A stretch of DNA of 6,926 nucleotides from an uncultured Angelakisella sp. (GTDB lineage: Bacteria > Bacillota > Clostridia > Oscillospirales > Ruminococcaceae): positions 1-6,926 of the forward strand of contig CANOCD010000059.1 in the NCBI GenBank assembly GCA_947564495.1, in the 5' to 3' direction. Each line of letters starts with the position of its first letter. The stretch's first letter is position 1. Both the position numbers and the translations under genes were made by a program. The notes below the pieces were generated by a model that worked only from the letters and a program-made list of their open reading frames with translations, had not been told where the DNA came from and made no database searches. Positions 1 through 6,400 of this stretch are shown one piece after another.

Positions 1-637
1 GGACCTGGGGATGAAGGAGGAGAACCTCCGCCTGCGGGATCACGCCCAGGAGGAGCTGTCCTTCTACTCCAAGGCCACCACCGACTTCGAGTACCGGTTC
101 CCCTTTGACTGGGGGGAGCTGTGGGGCATCGCCGACCGCACCGACTACGACCTGACCCAGCATCAGGACCACTCGGGGAAGAGCCTGGAGTATTTCGACC
201 AGGAGACGAACGAGAAGTACATCCCCTATGTCATCGAGCCCTCTTTGGGGGCGGACCGGGTGGCCCTGGCCTTCCTCTGCGACGCCTACGACGAGGAGGA
301 GCTGGAGGGGGGGGACACCCGGACGGTGCTGCGGTTCCATCCCGCCCTGGCCCCCTACAAGGCGGCGGTGCTGCCTCTCTCCAAGAAGCTGGGGGAGCCC
401 GCCCGGGCCATCTTCCAGCGGCTGGCCAAGAAGTTTATGGTGGATTACGACGAGGCCGGGGCCATCGGCCGGCGGTACCGCCGCCAGGACGAGATCGGCA
501 CCCCCCTCTGCGTCACCTACGACTTCGATTCGGAGAACGACGGCTGCGTCACCATCCGGGACCGGGACACCATGGCCCAGGTGCGGCTGCCTGTTGATCA
601 GCTGGAGAGCTACATCGCTGAGAAGATCGCCTTCTGA
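1..637 (+). CDS. glyS: Glycine--tRNA ligase, dimeric class II type, C-terminal part (5' end outside window)
   Basis: This enzyme attaches glycine to tRNA-Gly in the cytoplasm, using ATP. The reading frame is already open at base 2 and continues leftward, so the N-terminal part, including motifs 1 and 2, is missing; the ATG at base 11 is internal. About 211 residues are visible, against roughly 460 for the bacterial dimeric family. Visible landmarks are the [20 protein letters not shown] stretch at the start, then [15 protein letters not shown], then class II motif 3 ([10 protein letters not shown], codons 230-259) whose final Arg (257-259) contacts ATP in the family. After an acidic linker comes the anticodon-binding domain, beginning near [17 protein letters not shown] and running to the end. 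The gene stops with TGA at 635-637 and is followed by a terminator at 669-708. The sequence resembles the single-chain homodimeric enzyme, not the separate alpha/beta GlyQ and GlyS subunits. I see no frameshift or missing block. Confidence 0.95.
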   Translation, partial: DLGMKEENLRLRDHAQEELSFYSKATTDFEYRFPFDWGELWGIADRTDYDLTQHQDHSGKSLEYFDQETNEKYIPYVIEPSLGADRVALAFLCDAYDEEELEGGDTRTVLRFHPALAPYKAAVLPLSKKLGEPARAIFQRLAKKFMVDYDEAGAIGRRYRRQDEIGTPLCVTYDFDSENDGCVTIRDRDTMAQVRLPVDQLESYIAEKIAF

Positions 638-668
638 TCCAGGGGGACTCCCGTCAGACATCAAACAA

Positions 669-708
669 AAAGGCCAGGACTGCCACGGGGCGGCCCTGGT
701 CTTTTTTT
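669..708. terminator. Bidirectional intrinsic terminator between convergent glyS and YegP-like gene
   Basis: A 10-bp stem pairs 669-678 with 695-704, with one G-T wobble at 673/700 and a 16-base loop. On the + strand it runs into seven T residues (702-708), the classical Rho-independent form that ends glyS. Read on the - strand the same stem is followed by TTTTTGTTT (complement of 663-671), so it can also end the YegP-like gene, whose stop lies 29 bases before the hairpin. The single hairpin placed between two convergent genes fits a shared terminator. Confidence 0.85.
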
Positions 709-736
709 GTCGTTTGCCGGGGGGGCAGGGGAGTTC

Positions 737-1117
737 TTACTCCTTGGGTTCCTCGTTGACCACGGGGGCGTCGGGGGCGTTCTTCCGGACGCTCTCGATG
801 CCGTTGAGGCAGGAGGCTTTGGCCTTGTAGCCCTCGGAGGCGGCGATGATCTCACCGTTGCGGGCCTTGAGGCGGAAGCGGAACTCGCCGGCCTTATCCA
901 CATAGACCTCGAACTTGGGGTTGGTGACGGTCTCGAAGCCCTCCACGGTCTGGTCCTCCAGCTTGGCGGCCACGGCGTTTTTCCGGACGCTTTCGATGCC
1001 GGCGCTGCAGGCCCGCATGGTGGTGTAGACCTCCGAGGTGGCGATGACTTCGCCGTTGCCGGCTTTCAGGTTGAACTTGACTCCGGATTTGACGGTTTTG
1101 ACTACGAACTTGCCCAT
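737..1117 (-). CDS. YegP/DUF1508-family small protein with two tandem repeats
   Basis: This is a 126-residue cytoplasmic protein built of two copies of the DUF1508 (YegP, formerly UPF0339) repeat. Repeat 1 spans about residues 3-48 and repeat 2 about 68-114. Each shows the pattern F-x-x-x-K-[AG]-x-N-G-E-[VI]-I-A-x-S-E-x-Y, then a Cys (C37, C103) and GIESVRKNA. E. coli YegP is a similar two-repeat protein of about 110 residues. The family has no firmly established biochemical role, so I assign none. I chose the ATG at 1117-1115 because AGGAGG lies nine bases before it; an upstream in-frame start at 1156 would add 13 residues rich in proline with no family similarity. A strong promoter lies at 1170-1199 on the same strand. 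The final 12 residues (APVVNEEPKE region) are a short acidic tail. It is transcribed alone, converging on glyS and diverging from the efflux operon. Confidence 0.85.
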   Translation of the reverse strand: MGKFVVKTVKSGVKFNLKAGNGEVIATSEVYTTMRACSAGIESVRKNAVAAKLEDQTVEGFETVTNPKFEVYVDKAGEFRFRLKARNGEIIAASEGYKAKASCLNGIESVRKNAPDAPVVNEEPKE

Positions 1118-1121
1118 GATG

Positions 1122-1129
1122 AGATACCT
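1122..1129 (-). promoter_or_regulatory. Ribosome binding site deciding the start of the YegP-like gene
   Basis: On the - strand the sequence reads CAGGAGGTATCTCATCATG. The AGGAGGT core is a near-perfect Shine-Dalgarno site with about nine bases to the ATG at 1117-1115. This supports the shorter 126-residue product over the 139-residue in-frame alternative. Confidence 0.85.
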
Positions 1130-1169
1130 CCTGTTTTTTGTTGGTGGGGGTGGCAAAAACGCTGGTTTT

Positions 1170-1199
1170 AGTATAGCAGGGGACAGGGGAGTCTGTCAA
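1170..1199 (-). promoter_or_regulatory. Sigma-A-type promoter of the YegP-like gene
   Basis: On the - strand there is a consensus -35 box TTGACA (1199-1194), an 18-base spacer, and a -10 box TATACT (1175-1170) that differs from TATAAT at one position. Transcription would start near 1163, giving a leader of about 45 bases before the ATG at 1117. The near-consensus boxes suggest strong, possibly constitutive expression. I see no obvious operator overlapping the boxes. Confidence 0.85.
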
Positions 1200-1205
1200 T
1201 GAAAA

Positions 1206-1242
1206 GGGGCGAAAAAAGGGGAAAAACGGGGGTAAGTTGGGG
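1206..1242 (+). other. Putative G-quadruplex motif 1
   Basis: Four G-tracts of four or five bases (1206-1209, 1218-1221, 1228-1232, 1239-1242) are separated by loops of 8, 6 and 6 bases. One loop slightly exceeds the usual seven-base limit, but the long tracts compensate. It lies just upstream of the -35 box of the YegP-like promoter (1194-1199). Folding and any role are inferred. Confidence 0.45.
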
Positions 1243-1260
1243 AAAAGGCGGGTCTTCGGC

Positions 1261-1280
1261 CGGGACCCCCGGGGGACCCG
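1261..1280. repeat. 20-base near-perfect GC palindrome
   Basis: Bases 1261-1270 pair with 1271-1280 around a central CCCCCGGGGG, with a single A-A mismatch (1265/1276) and no loop. Such a repeat could form a cruciform or mark a dimeric binding site. No function can be assigned. Confidence 0.6.
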
Positions 1281-1281
1281 G

Positions 1282-1333
1282 CTCCGGGGCGGGCGGGCCC
1301 GGGCCTCCCGATCTTTCCCCGGGGGCCCCGGAG
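1282..1333. repeat. GC-rich inverted repeat with 9-bp perfect arms
   Basis: CTCCGGGGC at 1282-1290 is the exact reverse complement of GCCCCGGAG at 1325-1333. Inside, GGGCCCGGG near 1295-1303 can partly pair with the C- and G-rich block at 1317-1328. The same left arm contributes to G-quadruplex motif 2, so the two structures would compete. It is upstream of both divergent promoters and not inside a predicted transcript. Confidence 0.55.
1286..1303 (+). other. Putative G-quadruplex motif 2 (short loops)
   Basis: G-tracts at 1286-1289, 1291-1293, 1295-1297 and 1301-1303 are separated by loops of 1, 1 and 3 bases. This fits the canonical G3+N1-7 rule with the short loops associated with stable parallel quadruplexes. 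It lies in the spacer between the divergent promoters, about 100 bases upstream of the marR -35 box. Confidence 0.55.
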
Positions 1334-1406
1334 GAAAAATTTTCCGCCCTTTGTGGGCGGTTCTTGGCAGGACTTTTACGATTTTGTAAATTCTATTTTT
1401 CCCCCG

Positions 1407-1435
1407 TTGACGTATAACATATAGCGTGCTATATT
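1407..1435 (+). promoter_or_regulatory. Sigma-A-type promoter of the marR-adaptor-RND operon
   Basis: The -35 box is TTGACG (1407-1412), the spacer is 17 bases, and the -10 box is TATATT (1430-1435), each one base from consensus. Transcription would start near 1442, giving a leader of about 30 bases before the marR ATG at 1472. The whole spacer and -10 box are covered by an inverted repeat (1413-1440), which is the expected geometry for repression by occlusion. Confidence 0.85.
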
Positions 1436-1440
1436 TAATA
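1413..1440. promoter_or_regulatory. Predicted MarR-family operator overlapping the operon promoter
   Basis: A perfect core inverted repeat ATATAGC-GT-GCTATAT (1419-1434) extends outward to 13-base half-sites (1413-1425 and 1428-1440) with only two mismatched positions (1416/1437 and 1418/1435). AT-rich palindromes of about 16-28 bases overlapping a -10 box are typical of MarR-family autoregulatory sites. The repeat starts immediately after the -35 box and covers the -10 box fully, so a bound dimer would block RNA polymerase. That MarR from this operon is the binder is inferred from proximity. Confidence 0.75.
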
Positions 1441-1471
1441 GGCACATTTTTTGACGGGAGGGAAGTTCGAC

Positions 1472-1993
1472 ATGATGGGGAACAGCGATTGGCTGTTTAC
1501 CGAACGGCTACAGGGGGCCATGGAGTTCCTGCGGCTCTACCGGCTGCTGCACCACGCCATGCAGCAGGGGGTGGACCAAGCCCTGCGGGAGATGGGGATC
1601 GACCTCACCTCCGCCCAGCTGGACGCCCTGATCTGCGTGGCCCGGGGCTGCGGGGGGCCGGTGAACCAGCGGGACATCGAGGAGGAGCTGCACCTCTCCA
1701 ACCCCACCGTCACCGGCATCCTCAAGCGGATGGAGCGGAAGGGCTTCATCACCCGGGCGGTGGGCAGCCGGGACCGAAGGTACCGGGAGGTCCGCCTCAC
1801 CGAAAAGTGCGTCCGCCTGGGGGAACGGCTCCACCCCAACGCCGAGGCCATGGTGGAGCGGATGTTCCGGGGCTTTACCCCCGGGGAGTTCAACGCCCTC
1901 AACCAGATGCTCCAGCGCCTGTTGGAAAACTGCGGGCAGATCCGGGAGGAGGAAAGCCTGCCGGAGAAACCCGCCGCCGTCACCGTATCTTAG
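1472..1993 (+). CDS. MarR-family transcriptional regulator, probable repressor of the efflux operon
   Basis: This 173-residue protein is a winged-helix DNA-binding regulator of the MarR family, which typically acts as a dimer released from DNA by small phenolic, drug-like or oxidant signals. Residues 9-40 form the N-terminal dimerisation helix. Residues 44-110 are the winged helix-turn-helix: LTSAQLDAL starts the domain, helix NQRDIEEELHLS leads to the recognition helix SNPTVTGILKRMERKG (76-91), and the wing carries the family hallmark D101-R102-R103 followed by VRLTEKC. Residues 112-155 form the C-terminal dimerisation helices, followed by an acidic/proline tail. Start choice: ATG at 1472, with GGGAGGG at 1456-1462 before it; a second ATG follows at 1475 and an in-frame TTG at 1451 lacks a site. 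It is first in the operon, 23 bases before the adaptor gene, and its own promoter carries a palindromic operator, so autoregulation is likely. C55, C60, C113 and C154 could in principle sense redox state, but this is speculative. Confidence 0.93.
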   Translation: MMGNSDWLFTERLQGAMEFLRLYRLLHHAMQQGVDQALREMGIDLTSAQLDALICVARGCGGPVNQRDIEEELHLSNPTVTGILKRMERKGFITRAVGSRDRRYREVRLTEKCVRLGERLHPNAEAMVERMFRGFTPGEFNALNQMLQRLLENCGQIREEESLPEKPAAVTVS

Positions 1994-2016
1994 AAAATCG
2001 TGGAGGAAAACGTCTT

Positions 2017-3441
2017 ATGAGAAAGGATCGCCACTTTATCCGTATCACCGCCGCCGCTGCGGGGGCCCTGCTGGTCCTTGCCGCCTGCGGGGGCCCCGCC
2101 CTGCCTGCCGAAGGGAACCAGGGGGGTGTCCAGGCCATCGAGGTACATACCACCTCCGCCGGGCGGGGGACCATCGACCGGCAGACCGAGTTCGTGGGCC
2201 GGGTGGAAGCCTCGGAGAGCATCAAGGTCTACGCCACCTCCCAGGCCAAGGTCCTGGAGACCTACGTGGCCCCCGGGGAGTATGTGGAGAAGGGCCAGCT
2301 CCTCTTTGAGCTGGACACCGAGAACCTGGAGACCATGGCCGAGACCGCCCGCCTCCAGTACGAGGCCGCCGTCTCCGGCAGCAACACCACCATCATCCAG
2401 ACCAAGAGCGCCTATGACAGCGCCGGGGATATGTACTCCACCCTGAAGGACAACCGGGACGCCCTGGAGAGCGCCCTGGACCGGGCCCGGGACGCCTACA
2501 CCCGGGCAAAGACCGCCTGGGAGGCCCTCCCCGCCGGCCAGATGGAGGCGGAGATCAATAACCCCGAGACCACGGAGGAGCGCAGGGAAGAGCTGAAGAC
2601 CCAGTTGAACGGGCTCCTTCTTACCGATGAAACGACCCAGACAGCCAAGAGCGGTCTGGACGCCGCCCTGGCGGCTTATAATCAAGCCAACAACGCCTAC
2701 ATCCAGAACTACGACGCCCTGGACGAGCAGGTGGACAGCGCCCGGAAGAACCTGGTCAACGCCCGGAACACCTATAAGAACACCAAGGGGGACGAGGACG
2801 AGGGGATCACCGGGACCATCCAGAGCCAGATCGACCTGGCCAAGATCAGCTACGACAACGCTTTGAAGGCCCTGAACGAGGCCAAGGTCTACGCCCCGGT
2901 CTCCGGCATCGTCTCGGCCAAGAACGTGGGGGTCAGCGACATGGTCTCCCCCGGGGCCCCGGCTTATGTCATCGACCAGGAGGGGGCCGCCCCCATGATC
3001 TCCTTCAACCTCTCCGAGGACGGGGCCAACGCCCTGACCGTGGGCTCCCCGGTGACCGTGGTCTACAACGGCCAGGAGTTCCCCGCCCGGATCACCGAGC
3101 TTTCCAACGCCGCCAACCCCCAGACCGGCCTCTTTGCCGCCAAGGCCCAGACCGATTCCCCCCTGGGGACCAGCCGCTCCGGCGGGGTGGTGAAGGTGAA
3201 GGCCAGCACCGCCAAGGCGGAGGACGCCCTGCTCCTCTCCCTGGACCTGGTGGAGTATGACGGCAACCAGCCCTACGTCTACGTCTACCGGGACGGCAAG
3301 GCGGTCCGGGTGGACCTTGCCACCGGCATCTCCTCCGCCGAGGAGATCGTCATCCTCTCCGGCCTGTCGGCGGAGGACCAGATCATCACCACCTGGCACC
3401 CGGACCTGAAGGACGGGGCCGACGTCGTCCTTGCCCAGTGA
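2017..3441 (+). CDS. Lipoprotein RND/HlyD-family efflux adaptor (membrane fusion protein)
   Basis: This 474-residue protein is the extracytoplasmic adaptor of the pump encoded downstream. Residues 1-24 form a lipoprotein signal: basic MRKDRHFIR, a hydrophobic stretch and lipobox LAAC with C24 as the predicted lipidated residue. The first half of the lipoyl (barrel-sandwich) domain covers about 68-105, with VAPGEYVEKGQLLFELD the diagnostic stretch. A long helical hairpin follows: about 104-168, a connector 170-208 rich in E, T and P, and a return at 209-288 broken by the acidic loop KGDEDEG (257-263). The second lipoyl half is 289-320 (AKVYAPVSGIVSAKNVGV), then the beta-barrel to about 410 and a membrane-proximal domain to the end. 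It is longer than AcrA (397 residues), mainly through the hairpin. ATG at 2017 is preceded by GGAGG at 2002-2006. The marR stop is 23 bases upstream and the pump start 19 bases downstream, so cotranscription is likely. The substrate cannot be read from the sequence. Confidence 0.93.
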   Translation: MRKDRHFIRITAAAAGALLVLAACGGPALPAEGNQGGVQAIEVHTTSAGRGTIDRQTEFVGRVEASESIKVYATSQAKVLETYVAPGEYVEKGQLLFELDTENLETMAETARLQYEAAVSGSNTTIIQTKSAYDSAGDMYSTLKDNRDALESALDRARDAYTRAKTAWEALPAGQMEAEINNPETTEERREELKTQLNGLLLTDETTQTAKSGLDAALAAYNQANNAYIQNYDALDEQVDSARKNLVNARNTYKNTKGDEDEGITGTIQSQIDLAKISYDNALKALNEAKVYAPVSGIVSAKNVGVSDMVSPGAPAYVIDQEGAAPMISFNLSEDGANALTVGSPVTVVYNGQEFPARITELSNAANPQTGLFAAKAQTDSPLGTSRSGGVVKVKASTAKAEDALLLSLDLVEYDGNQPYVYVYRDGKAVRVDLATGISSAEEIVILSGLSAEDQIITTWHPDLKDGADVVLAQ

Positions 3442-3460
3442 GGACAGAAGGGGGAATTTG

Positions 3461-6400
3461 ATGTTTTCCATCCCAAGATTTTCCATCAAGAGGCCGGTGT
3501 GCATCTTCATCTGCGTCCTGAGCCTCATCGTGTTCGGCACCTCCTCGGTGTTCCAGATGCCTTTGGAATCCACCCCGGAGATCGAGATGCCCGTTCTGAT
3601 GATCATGACCCCCTACTACGGGGCCTCCCCGGAGGAGATCGACCGGTCGGTGACCGACCGGGTGGAGACCGCTTTGGCCACCATCTCGGAGGTGGACTCC
3701 ACCACCTCCATGTCCATGGAGAACATGGGCATCACCGTCCTCCAGTTCTACTACGGGGTGGACATCGACAAGAAGTACCAGGACGTCACCTCGGCCCTGG
3801 CCATGCTCCAGCTCCCCGATGACGCCCAGGACCCCACCATCATCGAGATGAACATGAGCGCCATGAACAGCAGCATCATGTCCCTTTCGGTGGAGGCCAA
3901 CGCCGGGTCCGACCTGAAAAACTACATCGAGGACAATATCATCCCCGAGCTGGAGCGGATCGAGGGGGTCTCCGACGTCTCGGTCTTCGGCGGCGCCCGC
4001 CAGTACATCCAGGTGCTGCTGGACGAGAACAAGATGACCCAGTACGGCCTCACCATGCAGGCGGTCAGTAACGCCATCGCCACCGCCGAGTTCGAGCTGA
4101 CCATGGGTTCCCTGGACCGGGGGAACATCACCGTGGACCTCACCGGCAGCCAGAAGATCATCAATTACCGGACCATCGAGACGGTGCCGGTCACTCTGGC
4201 CAGCGGAGACGTCATCCACGTCTCGGACGTGGCCCAGGTCATCATGGCCGACGAGGAGGAGACCTCCTACAGCCGGCGCAACGGCCTGGACGCCATCTCC
4301 CTTTCGGTGACCAAGGAGCAGAGCGGCAACACCGTTGACATCTGCCAGCAGATCAAAAAAGAGGTGGAGCGCCTCAACGCCAGCGGCCTGGGCCTCACCC
4401 TGGAGATCACCTACAACAGCGGCGAGGAGATCATGGACAATATAAGGCAGGTGGTCCTCAGCCTGGTGGAGGGCCTGGCCATCGCCGTGGTGGTGCTGTG
4501 GATGTTCCTGGGGGAGTGGAAAGCCTCGGCCATCGTGGCCATCTCCATGCCCCTGTCGGTGCTCACCGCCCTCATCCTCATGTCCTTCCTGGGCATGACC
4601 ATCAACATGATGTCCCTGGGCGGCCTGGTCATCGGCATCGGGATGCTGGTGGACAACTCCATCGTGGTCATCGACAGCTGCTTCAAATCCACCCGGGATA
4701 TGGGGGGGACCTCCTTCCGGGAGAAGGTGGTGAAGGGGGCGGAGCTGGTCACCAGCTCGGTCATCGCCTCCACCCTGACCACCGTGGTGGTCTTCCTGCC
4801 CATCGCCATGATCGAGGGCATCTCCGGCCAGCTGTTCCACGACGTGGCCTACACCATCGTCTTTTCCCTCACCGCTTCGCTGATGAGCGCCGTCACCCTG
4901 GTGCCCCTGCTCTTCGTCCAGCTCCAGCCCCGGGAAAAGACTGACTTCATCGCCTACCGGATCATGGCCAAGGTGGAGGAGCGGTACGGGGCGGTCATCG
5001 CCAAGCTCCTCCACAAGCGGAAGCTGGTGGTCTCCGCCGCCGTCCTGATGCTGGTGCTGGCGGTGGTCCTCTTCGCCATGGTGCCCCAGGAGCTGATGCC
5101 CAGCATGAGCAGCGGCAGCATCAACCTGGAGGTCTCCACCAAAAGCGGGCTGAACCTGGAAAGCACCAACGAGATCATGGCCCAGCTGGAGGAGATGGTG
5201 AGCCGCCACCCCGACGTGGAGAGCTACTCCATGAGCGTGGGCAGCGGCGGGGGGATGATGGGGACCAGCGCCGCCTCCATCCGGGTCACCCTGAAGGAGG
5301 ACGCCGCCCTTTCCGACGAGGAGTTCGTCCAGGAGATCCGGGACCAGTCCAAGGCGGTGCCCAACTGCTCTGTCGAGGTCTCGGCCAACGACATGATGTC
5401 GATGCTCTCCTCCCAGAACGTGGACATCACCCTCCAGGGGCCGGACCTGACCGCTCTGGAGACCACCGCCGAGGAGCTCCGGGGGCTCATGGCCGCCATG
5501 GCGGAGTTTGACAGCGCCACCACCAGCCTTTCCAACGGCGCCCCCCGGGCGGAGATCGTGGTGGACCCCATCCTGGCCGCCTCGGCCCGGATGACCCCCA
5601 TGGCGGTGCTGGGCTCGGTGCGGAGCCAGCTCACCGGCATCGAAGCCATGACCATCCAGGACGGGGAGACGGAATATTCGGTAAAGGTGGAGCTCCCCAA
5701 GGACCGGTTCGTGGATGTCAGTGACCTTTACGGCATGATGATCGACACTCCCACGGGGGGCAAGGCGGCTCTCACCGATATGGCGGAGATCGTCTACACC
5801 GAGGCCCCGGCCTCTATCACCCGCCAGGACGGGGACTACCAGGTCACCGTCACCGGCACCCCCCACATGGGGAGCAACGTGAGCCAGCTGACCGCCAAGG
5901 TGCTCGAGGCGGTGGAAAACCAGATGGAGCTCCCCGCCGGGGTAGAGGTGGCCCAGGGCAACATGATGGACATGATGATGGAGGAGTTCGCCCTCATCTG
6001 GAACGCCCTGCTGGTGGCTCTCTACCTGGTGTTTGCCGTGATGGCCATCCAGTTCGAGTCCCTGCGGTTCCCCGTTGTGGTCATCATCTCCATCCCCTTT
6101 GCCATGGTGGGTTCCTTCCTGGGGCTGGCCATCACCGGGTCGTCGGTGAACATGACCTCTCTGCTGGGGCTGGTGATGCTGGAGGGCATCGTGGTGAACA
6201 ACGCCATCGTGCTCATCGACTATGTGAACGTTCTTCGCCGGGAGGACGGGGTGGAGATCCACGAGGCTCTGGTCCGGGCGGGGAAGATGCGGCTGCGGCC
6301 CATCCTGATGTCGACGCTGACCACTGTTGTGGGGCTGATCCCCATGGCGGTGGGGTCCGGGGTCGAGATGATGGAGAGCATGGCCATTGTGGTCATTGGC

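Larger units (their letters stand above)
1200..1406. other. Divergent intergenic core: no gene, G-rich and palindromic
   Basis: Together with the two promoters this forms the 354-base gap between the YegP-like gene and marR. No ORF with a ribosome binding site is seen. From 1206 to 1303 the + strand carries two runs of four G-tracts. From 1261 to 1333 it is extremely GC-rich with nested inverted repeats. From 1335 to 1400 it becomes AT-rich with small palindromes: GGAAAA-A-TTTTCC, CCGCCC-TTTGT-GGGCGG at 1344-1360, and TTTAC-N6-GTAAA at 1375-1390 just before the marR -35 box. The last of these could be an accessory protein-binding site, but that is a guess. Confidence 0.6.

Noticed and set aside
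1..637. A complete gene starting at the ATG at base 11
   Set aside because: The frame is open to the left of that ATG and the product starts in the middle of the catalytic domain of glycyl-tRNA synthetase, so it is an internal methionine of a gene cut by the window edge.
1344..1365. Intrinsic terminator at the CCGCCC/GGGCGG hairpin
   Set aside because: The stem is only 6 bp and is followed by TTCTTGG on the + strand, too weak a T-tract, and no + strand transcript is expected to arrive there.
894..1445. A 183-residue - strand frame across the divergent spacer
   Set aside because: It runs through the G-rich spacer and both promoters, and reads the YegP-like gene in the wrong frame; no ribosome binding site or domain.
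1426..3441. A 671-residue + strand frame suggesting a long N-terminal extension of the adaptor
   Set aside because: The first 197 codons overlap marR in another frame and give a low-complexity G/P/A/R-rich translation. The real adaptor starts at 2017 with a ribosome binding site, a signal peptide and a lipobox.
1990..3606. A 538-residue - strand frame opposite the adaptor
   Set aside because: Low-complexity G/V/L/D-rich translation with no start context, spanning two real genes on the other strand.
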